Below are positions 44,530-53,900 of a stretch of 64,000 nt of DNA, piece after piece (within the stretch, counting starts at the first letter, position 1; each line of letters starts with the position of its first letter). Location: contig NZ_FOUX01000002.1 in assembly GCF_900114995.1 (NCBI RefSeq), positions 186,001-250,000 on the forward strand, in the 5' to 3' direction. The notes under the pieces are model-generated. The model was not told the origin of the DNA and did not search any database. It was given only the letters and a program-made list of their open reading frames with translations. Position numbers and translations under genes: made by a program. This DNA comes from Chitinophaga sp. YR627 (GTDB lineage: Bacteria; Bacteroidota; Bacteroidia; Chitinophagales; Chitinophagaceae).

Positions 44530-45431
44530 TTTTTATCATATTTTAATGGAAAACTAATTGGCTGATTACTTTCCAGGCTAAGTCGCTTCTTATCATAAAT
44601 CTCCGAAGCAATACTTAAAAAATCAGCCACCCTTACCCTCAATATACTTGCTACTTCTACAGACACAACGTATTTATCATTATACCTGGACTCTGAATAT
44701 GCTCTATTCAAAATATTAAAGAGATCCGTTTCCTCCTTTGTCTGACGAGGAAATACCATTGTAAGAGCTTGTGAGAAATTGCCAATCAGCCCCAACAACC
44801 TGGATATATTATGCGTAGTAGGTCGAAATCCCATTATAACCCTCAGTACAGCAGCACAAGCATGCTCTACTGACTGATGCAGGTCAAAAACAGCCTGTTC
44901 ATACCACCCATTAGTAAAACAAAAGTCCGCTGTAGTTAAAAATCGCTGAGACATCCCAAAATATCTATTCCAGCTATCATTAATCAAATCTTTCAGATCA
45001 GAAATATCACGTTCATTTGCTGCCACCGGCATTACAGATCCATCGATATTAAATAATATTGTACCCTGATTATATACCGCTGATATAAACCTGCTGTTAT
45101 TCTCGAAAGCATTATTAGCAGTTTCCAAATCCTGGGAAATTATTGCAACATTAGCCCCCAATGATGTCGCATATTGCTCTGTCAGATCAGATATTTCATG
45201 GTTTGATCGCTTCTCATTGCTATTAGTCAAGATCAAAAGATAGAAAGTGGGAATAGGTTTATCACCAAACATATTTGGCTCCCCAAAGCAACTCCAATGA
45301 TTTATGGTATTTATACGATACCCGTAGCAAATAATCTTTGCCGGACTAATAGCATTCACGATATTTTGAACTAACTGCCCTAGTAAATTCATGTGGAGCT
45401 TTGGCAGATTTTTGAAAGTAATTGTGTCCAT
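44526..45431 (-). CDS. MNT-like/HEPN domain fusion protein
   Basis: 301 residues. About 20-120 (AISPAKIICYGYRI ... TFYLLILTNSN) resemble a nucleotidyltransferase fold whose GSxxxG/DxD residues are degenerate. About 155-285 form a HEPN-like helical domain (FTNGWYEQAVFDLHQSVEHACAAVLRVIMGFRPTTHNISRLLGLI ... NRAYSESRYNDKY). The RxxxH spacing (RPTTH) is shorter than the Rx4-6H of HEPN RNases, so nuclease activity is doubtful. It sits between a kinase-like gene and an XRE gene. Related MNT and HEPN domains form type VII toxin-antitoxin pairs; a similar role here is inference. Confidence 0.75.
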   Translation of the reverse strand: MDTITFKNLPKLHMNLLGQLVQNIVNAISPAKIICYGYRINTINHWSCFGEPNMFGDKPIPTFYLLILTNSNEKRSNHEISDLTEQYATSLGANVAIISQDLETANNAFENNSRFISAVYNQGTILFNIDGSVMPVAANERDISDLKDLINDSWNRYFGMSQRFLTTADFCFTNGWYEQAVFDLHQSVEHACAAVLRVIMGFRPTTHNISRLLGLIGNFSQALTMVFPRQTKEETDLFNILNRAYSESRYNDKYVVSVEVASILRVRVADFLSIASEIYDKKRLSLESNQPISFPLKYDKK

Positions 45432-45440
45432 GTTGGTTAA

Positions 45441-46187
45441 TTAATGTTTAGTTGTTATGCTGGATTGTGAATCGATCATGAAAAAAAATGAAGTTCCTCT
45501 CTTATCATTCTTACCAAGTAAAAGATCGCCCCCTAGTAGAGCTGCATATAACTTGCTGACATAAAGACCAAGACTTGTACCTGAAAAGCCGACTTCAAGA
45601 GATTGAAATGGTTGAAATAAAAGGTGAATTTTTTCTGCAGGAATACCCTTTCCATGATCAGTAATTTGAAATAAAAGTCGGCCATCGCTCAGGGAACTGA
45701 CGCTAATAGAAATACATGTACCGGAAGGAGCAAACTTAAATGCGTTATCGATTAGATTTTTTATTATCTGGCCTAATTTTATCTCATCTGTTGTGATATA
45801 ATCCGGAACTGTTGTACGGAAATAAGCTTTAATTTTTACAGAACTCAAGGTTGATACAAGGTCATACTGGCGAATCTGTAATTTTAACCATTGGCGAATA
45901 TTGATTCGAGCTGGAGCCATTTTAATTGCCACATTATCGTTATAAAACCTGCTTGTAGCCATCATGTTATTTAAAACATGCAGAACATTCATACTCATAG
46001 CGTTAACATGAGAAAGATAAAAACGTTTGTCTTCCTTACTATCATTCTCGCTCAAAAGCATTTTGCTAACTGTACAAATACCGGAAATCTGAGATCTCAT
46101 TTCATGAGCAAGCATTCCTATAAAAAGATGTGTTGAGGGGATATCATTTGAAGGAACGGCTTTAGATACTGTGCTAATTCCTAACAT
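45441..46187 (-). CDS. Soluble histidine kinase-like ATPase without sensor domain
   Basis: 248 residues. HisKA-like segment with H box FIGMLAHEMRSQISGI (His about 28), then HATPase_c: N box GQIIKNLIDNAFKFAP, G1 ITDHGKGIPAE, F box LLFQPF, G2 FSGTSLGLYVSKL. No membrane segment and no sensor or receiver domain, and no response regulator gene nearby. It is first in the operon, 9 bases before the HEPN-like gene, so the neighbour may be its partner. The 111-nt hairpin lies 135 bases upstream. Confidence 0.88.
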   Translation of the reverse strand: MLGISTVSKAVPSNDIPSTHLFIGMLAHEMRSQISGICTVSKMLLSENDSKEDKRFYLSHVNAMSMNVLHVLNNMMATSRFYNDNVAIKMAPARINIRQWLKLQIRQYDLVSTLSSVKIKAYFRTTVPDYITTDEIKLGQIIKNLIDNAFKFAPSGTCISISVSSLSDGRLLFQITDHGKGIPAEKIHLLFQPFQSLEVGFSGTSLGLYVSKLYAALLGGDLLLGKNDKRGTSFFFMIDSQSSITTKH

Positions 46188-46321
46188 AAAAAATATTTAG
46201 AGGGTAAAAGGCATAGAAAATCTAATCCCATAGCGGGATATCATATTAAAAAGATAACTGGAAATTTTTGGGAAGTTTTTGGGAGGAACGGGCAAAATAA
46301 AAGGTGCAGGCAATTCTTACC

Positions 46322-46432
46322 GGCGCTGAAGGGCTACGACACCCGTGACTCCAAATAAGAACGCCCACACCCATAGTGTGAGCGATTTACCTTATCACCT
46401 GGAGTCCTTGAAAGGTCGTAGTTTTCAGCACC
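46322..46432. ncRNA. 111-nt structured hairpin, candidate non-coding RNA or DNA recombination hairpin
   Basis: Nested pairings: GGCGCTGAA (46322-46330) with TTCAGCACC (46424-46432); CTACGAC (46334-46340) with GTCGTAG (46415-46421); GACTCC (46347-46352) with GGAGTC (46401-46406); AATAAG with CTTAT; apical CACAC / GTGTG around CCATA (46371-46375). Internal bulges break the stem regularly, unlike a terminator. It is GC-richer than its AT-rich surroundings and lies upstream of the kinase-HEPN-XRE operon. Strand is unclear. A minus-strand ORF across it is probably chance. Confidence 0.55.
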
Positions 46433-46701
46433 AGACATAAAGCAAACACGCTTATAGTATTTTTGTGTTCGCGAAATTACAATTTTCTTTAACAAGTATT
46501 GTTCAATATCATTATTTTCATGCGAATACAATTGAGATTTAAATAAACATAAAATGGTTTTATTGCTATTTACATAACAATAATAATCATTTTTATTTTA
46601 TTAAATGTTATTTATTTGATAAAATACGACTATTTAATAACTATAAAGTAACTTTAATGACTAATTTTCAATTAGTTAAATTTGCTTATAGCCATATAGG
46701 A

Positions 46702-46908
46702 ATGAAAAAAACAGAATACAATAGGATAAAAATAGTGCTAGTCGAAAAGAAAAAGACTAATAAGGAGTTGGCAGCTTTTTTGAAAAATAAACCTGAGACG
46801 GTTTCACGGTGGTGTACGAATGATAGTCAACCCAATATTGCCACGTTGTTTAAGATTGCGAAATTCTTGGGCGTTAAAGCGTCAACCTTATTGGTAGATC
46901 AAGATTAG
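46702..46908 (+). CDS. Small XRE-family HTH protein
   Basis: 68 residues from ATG 46702 (MKKTEYNRIKIVLVEKKKTNKELAAFLKNKPETVSRWCTNDSQPNIATLFKIAKFLGV). This is almost only a Cro/C1 HTH domain. ATG 46657 would add 15 residues. It is divergent from the kinase operon with the hairpin between, so it may regulate that region. Small XRE proteins of this type often serve as controllers of restriction or toxin genes. Confidence 0.8.
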   Translation: MKKTEYNRIKIVLVEKKKTNKELAAFLKNKPETVSRWCTNDSQPNIATLFKIAKFLGVKASTLLVDQD

Positions 46909-47071
46909 TTGGGTTGCTGTGATTGAGAGGAGTTTAATAGTAAATTAAATTCGCATAAATAGAAAATAAGAACAACCCGATAAGTTGTTTAGAATTGGCA
47001 AAAAATCTTATTTTGGGGCTGTAAAGCACCTACGATTAAATATCCACGAATACCTCAAATATCAATAGGAT

Positions 47072-47236
47072 TTGCACGAGGAACCTTTTGATTCCTCAAC
47101 CATAACCAAACTTGAAATCTTTCAACAATATGCAGAAGCTTGGCTCCCGACGTTTATTGTTCAAAAGGACGTCTCCGAAATACATATTTTTGATTTCTTT
47201 TCTGGCCCTGGCTATGATAGGAAAGGTTCATATCTT
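47072..47236 (+). pseudogene. Truncated TcmP-like (three-Cys-motif partner) gene fragment
   Basis: The frame HEEPFDSSTITKLEIFQQYAEAW ... VSEIHIFDFFSGPGYDRKGS resembles the N-terminal region of TcmP proteins (SAM-binding-like GPG). It breaks off at about 47225 where the Mrr-like gene's tail begins on the other strand. A TAG lies in frame just before 47072, and no full start is visible. The remnant is too short to be functional. Confidence 0.6.
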
Positions 47237-47239
47237 ATA

Positions 47240-48142
47240 TTATATAAGCTCATGTACAGAAACAAAAAAATCATTTGTTTCCACAGATCTTCTGGCCTTA
47301 CGTTTAATTGCATCAATCAGTGAAATCCTTCCTTCTAAAATATAATAAAGATCGGTCCCATTAAATCCAATGATACTCGTTCGTTTACCCCGCGCAAATG
47401 CTTCCAGCCCCTCGTTGGTGAAGCCGATGTAACTAATGAACACCCCCCTCGCCCATGTTGATTTACCTTCAATTTTACCATTAAAAACCAAAAGTTCATC
47501 CTGGCTGCTGGCTTTGGCTTGCCATTTCGCCTCTAAAAGATATGTTTGGGAATCCAGCTCGAAGCTGCCATCGATCTGTTAACCAGTAATCCTAAAAGCA
47601 GACCTGGGAGCCAAATTGTGAGCCTGAAATAACGTGTTAAGGAATTTTTCAAACGCATATCCTCTCGCCTGCGGTTCTAATTTTGCGAGAGCCATATAAT
47701 CAGCCAAAAGCTGAGAATTGTCTACTACCGCCTGAGGCGATGGGTTCGACGGTTTTACACTGGTGCTTGGAAGACTTTCTAAAAAAGCTTTATCCCAAAG
47801 TTCGGGTATTTTAAAACCTATTTCGGCAATTTTGCTGTTAACTTCTTTGATTTCCTCTCTGTTGATCGGGTTTCCCTTATTGAGCCGGTATGGGATCGCT
47901 TTTTTGACAATTTCGATCATTAAATTGCAAAATTGTCCCCGGGAGTGCTCCAGCGTGTTTTGAAGAAGATTGGCTACTGCTGGTCTTTTACTACCATTGT
48001 TCCAATATTTTCCCAAACCAAGTTTATGGGCGCATCCGGGGAAAGACACTGACTGATCTGCATAAGGATGAGGCTTTCCGGGCAGAAACTCGTAAAGCAA
48101 ATTTGCGAGCTCACCTGCAAGCTGTACTTCTTTAATACTCAT
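47240..48142 (-). pseudogene. Mrr-like restriction endonuclease gene interrupted by a nonsense codon
   Basis: Reading from 48142, the frame encodes about 187 residues and hits TAA at 47581-47579, then continues open in the same frame to 47240. The conserved run ...GYAFEKFLNTLFQAHNL / SAFRITG-stop-QIDGSFEL / YLLEAKWQ crosses the stop. It includes the PD-(D/E)xK core: Glu in YAFEKF, Asp in QIDGSF, ExK in LEAKWQ. The stop sits where GEQIDG (GAA) would be expected, so one base change (GAA to TAA) explains it. About 300 residues when intact. The remaining N-terminal product would lack the nuclease site. Confidence 0.85.
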
Positions 48143-48198
48143 GTAGCAAAATTCGGTTAAACAATTTAATTAATAGATACTGCATTTTCATGAAATCA

Positions 48199-50646
48199 TT
48201 ACTTGAGGGAAGAATCCTTAGCTTTGATATGTGCAGAAACAGATTCCACAATGGCTCCTATATTCTGGCGCCGCGCACATTCCAATGTTCTATGATATCT
48301 ATCGAGATCCCACCAATTCATGATCTTTAAATATCTCCGGACCGATAACTCACACAAAGCGCCCAAATAGTCATTATAGGATTGGCTGCTGTGCATTTGC
48401 TTCTCATACTCATCAAGCGCCGCCATCGCATCTTTTGCCAGTAATTCATTAGCAGTAAGGATCAGTACCGGATTTCTGGGTCTTTGATCCCGGCCTGTTT
48501 GAAAGTGTTTCACCAATCCACTGATCAAAGCAATTTCTTCGGGAGACAACTCATTGTTTAAGGTAACAAACACAAGTATCGCACCTGGAAATTCATCCCC
48601 TAGACTTTTCATCCGCGCAATATCAATCTCTTTAAATGGCACATAGGTTTTACACTCGAAGAAAACAAGGTCCGGCTTTTTGTAATGGTTATACTTGTTT
48701 TGTACTAAAAGACAAAGATCAACTTCTGCCGGATTTTCCTGGTGCTTTCCCTTTTTAATTAGTTCAAAGCCATATAATGCTGTCACTTTATCTTCATCGA
48801 CAATTTCGTTTATAAAGAGGCGCAATGCCGCAAAAACAGCCATTACCCCTTGCGCTTTATTTTTACGCGCAAATGGCCCAATGCCTCTATATGCAAAATG
48901 GATATCCTTTGGTGTGCCGGTTGGAAGCATGAATTCATTCCTGCACATAGGACAAGTAAGCTTATTGTGAAAATGCTCAGGAAGATAAAATCCCTCTTGT
49001 TCGCAGATCTTACAATTAATAACGGTTCCGAACTCTATTATTTTGTATTCCAGTAACCTTTTAATAAAGCCGTCTATATATTTACCATCGCCTAATTGTT
49101 TATGTATTTCACCGGCAAGGGTGCTGTGTTTAACTTGTACCCCTCCTTCAAAAAATTCAACAATTTTTAACCGCTCTTTTTGTGAGAAGAAATAACTGCC
49201 ATAGCGACCTCCAATGTTTTTATACACTTCTTTTGCTAATTTGCTATTAACCGTTTCCTTTAAGTGATAACCTTTCGAGTCAAAATAATAAGTAAAAAAG
49301 TCAATTGCCTTTACCGGAACAAACTCAACATCTTTATCTATTTTCCTGGCATATACGTGTTTGTGATAAATACCAGCGGATACCCTCCAATGAGGTAAAG
49401 ACATGATTTCTGTAGTAAGCGACCTGAATTTTTTAACTGGTAGGTCTGTGATTAATCCTGCATATTCAGAATAGTTATCAAATAAGTGGACATCAGCAGA
49501 TAGTTTGAAAGATGATCTGTCATTGCCGTTTCCGTGTATTTCAAATGGTAATTCTTGCGGCGCTAGAAAGACACTGCCATCAACAGTATCATATTGGTCG
49601 TAATGAGAAACGGAAACAAGCGAGGCGCTTTTGATACCATCAGCGGCTGACAATTCATATTTCTCCCAGAACCGGGGAAACCAATCTTGAAAGCCGAAAA
49701 GGGCAGCCTTCTGTAATTCAGGTTTACTTTTAAAAAAGCCTTCTTTGATTTTACTAATTTCTTCAGATGTGCATGTATAGCCGTTTAAGCTTTGAACACT
49801 TATAATATCCGATTTACGCTTGTCATTGATTTCCTCCTCATAAAGCTCTGTCAAAAACGTATAATGCAATTCATTATTGGGGCTATCAACCGGCATTGGT
49901 TTAACGATCCAGCCAGCAGCTCGCAGATTCCAGAAATTCATTAAATCTTGTAGCCGTTTCGACTGAAAAAAATAAACGATCCGCCTGCCAGGGAGCCATT
50001 GTTTTTTTATACCTTTTAACATGTACATATTTAGAAGAAGCGGGTCAGGAGCTCTCTGCTCTCTGTAGGCTACAATGTTGTCCCAGGTTACGGCAGGTTT
50101 AATGAGGGAACTGCACTGGGTAAATGTTGCACAAAGATGGTCTTCAATGTTTGAAGGCAGGCTACACAGCCAGGTTTTAAAGAACAAATTGTCCTTTTCT
50201 ATTTCAGGAATTGCGAACTTGGTTTTATCATTTCGCACAAACTTAAACTCTTTATCAGCAAGGTGATCCCCAATATGCGTAATGTTTATTCCAAAATGGT
50301 CGAGTGATATTTTTGACTGGTTCACATATTCAGTAAAGGATACTATAGGCCTGTCCTTTGCATATTTTTCCACCATAGATTTATCCAACGTGCCATCATA
50401 CACAACTATATCTACATCGTAGTTATCAATGCAATTTTCGTAAAATTCAAGCGTAGGTATGTTAATTTCAAACTCTTTTCTGTATTCCGCAGATAGTTCC
50501 TCATAAAATGGCAGGATCGGGGAAAATAGCCCTCCCCAATAGCTAAATCCAATTTCAATGGCCTCTTTAAAACTTTCTTCGGATTCGGGTACAATATAAA
50601 TCCCCATTCTTATCGGGGATACGTTTTGGTTAATGCCAACTTTCAT
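48199..50646 (-). CDS. Large uncharacterised protein with zinc ribbon and C-terminal PD-(D/E)xK-like domain
   Basis: 815 residues; I do not recognise the family. The N-terminal about 120 residues (IRMGIYIVPESEESFKEAIEIGFSYWGGLFSP ... DIVVYDGTL) look like an alpha/beta domain. The middle is mixed. A zinc ribbon at about 550-580 reads CKICEQEGFYL ... LTCPMCRNEF. A nuclease-like core follows at about 625-700 (AEVDLCLLVQNK ... KPDLVFFECKTYVPF), offering D and ExK residues of the PD-(D/E)xK fold. No helicase or ATPase motif. It is downstream of the SEC-C protein on the same strand, with a similar C-terminal domain in each. A two-component defence system is a reasonable inference. Confidence 0.7.
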   Translation of the reverse strand: MKVGINQNVSPIRMGIYIVPESEESFKEAIEIGFSYWGGLFSPILPFYEELSAEYRKEFEINIPTLEFYENCIDNYDVDIVVYDGTLDKSMVEKYAKDRPIVSFTEYVNQSKISLDHFGINITHIGDHLADKEFKFVRNDKTKFAIPEIEKDNLFFKTWLCSLPSNIEDHLCATFTQCSSLIKPAVTWDNIVAYREQRAPDPLLLNMYMLKGIKKQWLPGRRIVYFFQSKRLQDLMNFWNLRAAGWIVKPMPVDSPNNELHYTFLTELYEEEINDKRKSDIISVQSLNGYTCTSEEISKIKEGFFKSKPELQKAALFGFQDWFPRFWEKYELSAADGIKSASLVSVSHYDQYDTVDGSVFLAPQELPFEIHGNGNDRSSFKLSADVHLFDNYSEYAGLITDLPVKKFRSLTTEIMSLPHWRVSAGIYHKHVYARKIDKDVEFVPVKAIDFFTYYFDSKGYHLKETVNSKLAKEVYKNIGGRYGSYFFSQKERLKIVEFFEGGVQVKHSTLAGEIHKQLGDGKYIDGFIKRLLEYKIIEFGTVINCKICEQEGFYLPEHFHNKLTCPMCRNEFMLPTGTPKDIHFAYRGIGPFARKNKAQGVMAVFAALRLFINEIVDEDKVTALYGFELIKKGKHQENPAEVDLCLLVQNKYNHYKKPDLVFFECKTYVPFKEIDIARMKSLGDEFPGAILVFVTLNNELSPEEIALISGLVKHFQTGRDQRPRNPVLILTANELLAKDAMAALDEYEKQMHSSQSYNDYLGALCELSVRRYLKIMNWWDLDRYHRTLECARRQNIGAIVESVSAHIKAKDSSLK

Positions 50647-50911
50647 TAAAAAAGGGTTATACAGATAAATGTATCGAATTTTTCCTTCTATTTAGCACTT
50701 TTGCTCCCGATGGACGTCCTGGGACTATATTTTGCCCGGCTTCTCACCGTTAATGGCTTGGTAACATCCTAAAGGTTTAAACCGGGGGCCTTTTCATTTT
50801 ACTTGGCCAAGTAGAGGTGGTAACTGCCATTGCCGGCCAGCATGATTGAAGGCGTCCTCGCACTACATCGAAGTAGTAATAAAGCTTTAATGAATAGTTG
50901 TGCTTGAAATA

Positions 50912-53900
50912 TTACTTTGGCAACGAAGCAACTCCGTCCTTACGTAATGTTGTAAAGGAAATTATAGGAAGTTGTACCCTTTCTCCTGCAAGATGTGTAA
51001 TCGACATTTCATCAGAAGTAACAATAACAGACACAATTTTGTATTTAGACGGCTCTTTTACAAATCTTGCCATGGCCTCAGGTTGAGCCTTGAGCCAGAC
51101 GTCCCGCTCCGCATGTTTCTTTATTTTAGCTTTTTTATCGTTTCCATTCCTGCCCAGGTAAAGATCCAGCTCTACTTTCATTTCATGAATATTCCTGGCT
51201 CCCGCACCGTTTTTACACTCAATAGAATAAATAATAAAATGTTCATGGTCTATAACCATAACATCAATATCGCCATAATCTTTCTCTGTGTTGATATGCC
51301 CATCTGGTTCCATTTTAACCTCATACTCTATCACTTCAAAAATGGTATTAGCTTTAAACCAGTCTTTTACCTCATTCCGGAAAGGCCTACCCTTACCGGA
51401 GAGGATACTGCCGATCCACGTATCCATTTTTTCAGATGTTGTTTCTGGCAGTTTACCAGTATATAATAAATACAGAAGGTTGTCAAAGAACATATCCAGA
51501 TGACGGTAACCGTAGTAATAGATGGTTTCCCCGTCTTCTGTCACTTTAGCTAGTGGTCTTCTGAGATAGGACAATTGTCTGGAATAGCGCCATGGAAATA
51601 TATCTTGTGAAGTATAGCCAGCAGGAGGCGTGCCTAATGATGTTCTTGAAAGCATAGTCATCAGGTTTATTCCACTTAGAATTGTATCCTTTGATAATGA
51701 CTGATATTCTTTTTGTATAAGTGCTATAAGTTCATCTTCTCTAAGGCGGGTACAGGGTGTAATGTCATTAAATCCCTTTTTTAATAAAACACCTGTTATC
51801 TCTGATAAATTGGTAAAAGAAATACCAAACTGTTCCCAAAATGCCTCGTCAAGCGCGGCATCTACTCCATCTTTGGCTGTTGGGCTTTTTTCCAGGGACT
51901 GAAAACGGCTGGCAAAATTTTCAACATATTTGAAAACATCAGCTTCTACTTTTGCAGCGCTGTAGGAAGTAAGGTTTTGCCTTTCCCATGTTTTGTCTGA
52001 TCCAATCCTGCCTGATGGCAACAGGCCCATTTCCGGATCGGTAATACCAAAACGCATTGCTTCGCTTAATGCTCCCCATGTTGTTAACTGATTAGTAAGG
52101 GCCAGTAATTCATCTATATCATCCATATTAGGCCATTTAGTGCCCGATGGTACAGCACTTGCAACAAACTCTATTAAAGTCCGTAAAGCATGCGATTTAG
52201 TAACCAGGTTCTCCTCTTTGCTTTTTAGTGTTTCCACCTCCTGCTTTAAGTTGCTGAAACAGGCAATTTTTGCCGGAATCACAATATGTTGCATCTCACG
52301 TATCTGAATAGCTTTTTCATTGTCGCGTATTAGCCATTCCAGCAACTGTTTCCCATTAAACTTTTTAAGGTTTTCTGTAAGCTTTGCTAGTAAAGCAGTA
52401 ACAATACTATCACAAAGCTTTATTTTTTCTTTAACATCAATGATCTTTTCGGGAACGGTATATCCTGAGGGCAACCAGTTAACCAGGTTATCAAGAACGT
52501 AAGAAATGTCAGTTTCCTGTAAATATCTCAAGGGAGGAAGGCCACGAGTGTCCATTTTTACATTAGAACTTACATCGCTAAACAGTACCATCTTAGCATA
52601 AGAAGGTTGCAATGTCCTATCTACTATATCATATGCCATTTCCTTAGTCAGTGATATAGTTTTACCAGATTCATGAACATACTGGATAATACCTTCCAGG
52701 ACGGTATTCATCAACAGTTTGTCAGCGCGGTTGTCGGCCAACCTTACCAGATACATAAAATCAAATGGTATCTTTACCTTGATCCGGGGAGGGGCTATTT
52801 CTAGTGTTAGACTAATCTGATCCGTGTCTGTTTCTTTTAAGGTAAAGGTTTCAGCCTCTATAAGTTCCGGATCTACTACCAGCTCAATTTCAAATGCAAT
52901 GTAGTTCAGTACATTGAAATGAACTGCCAGTTTATCTCTCATTTGGAACAACCAAAATGCCACTGCTTCGCAAAGATCATGAGCCCACGGCAGCTTTTTA
53001 GAATCTGTTGCCTGGTAGTTTGTTACCCAAATAGGCATCTTAAACGTCTCAATCACCAGGCGATGGTCCTGGTGAATTTGTTTCATTTTATAAATTGGAG
53101 CATATTGATTGTGCCTGTAAACTTTTATATAGCCAGGCTTGCCATTGATAAAAAACCTCGCCGCATGCTCATCTCTTTTTTTCTGGGAATGTCTTATATA
53201 ATTATTTGAACTGCCCGGCAGCATAAACATCAATGTACCCGCGGGCATTTTTTTAGCAGAATCCAACAAACTCCCGTTATTGCGTTCGTATATTGCGTAA
53301 GCATCAAGAATACCTCCCGCAGCTATTATATTGGTTGCTTTATTGGTACGGTGATAGGTTTTGGCAAATTTCCAGAGCGTTAGAACATCCGTACTTTCAG
53401 TATAACTTATGGCTATCAGCTCATTAAACGCAAGTGAAAGAGTTTGATGCCAACCTGAAAGTACAGGGTAACTACCCATATAATTTGTTCCTGTTTCTGC
53501 CTGAATAAATAAGGATAGCACTTCAAAAGGCTGGTCTTCATTTAACTGCTCAAGGAATTCAACCACTTGTTGAGTCCTCTTTGTCAGGTCAATGGCATTA
53601 CCTTCTGCGGTATGCATAAAGCACAGGTAACCCAATTTATTATTATCTATCTGCAATACCGTTTCCGTAATCGGCAGCTTGTCTGCATCTGGAGGTAGTA
53701 CAATATTCGTTGCCACCCATCCCATATGCCAAAGGGCTATACTGGCCTGTTTAAACTGGTGCTGGTAGTGGTGGTCGACCAGTTCATCATTACACCCAAA
53801 CTCCTTCGCCTTTCTTTTAATATAATCTATCAGGCTGCTTACTACGGTAGTAGGCATGTAAAGAAAATAGTCATCCTCAAATACGGCAAGCGGTTTAAAA

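Noticed and set aside
44526..45431. Active HEPN RNase toxin
   Set aside because: The Arg-His spacing (RPTTH) is not the Rx4-6H motif, so only a HEPN-like fold is claimed.
46334..46531. Minus-strand 65-residue ORF over the structured hairpin
   Set aside because: The region is better explained by base-pairing; the peptide shows no domain and sits in the inverted repeat.
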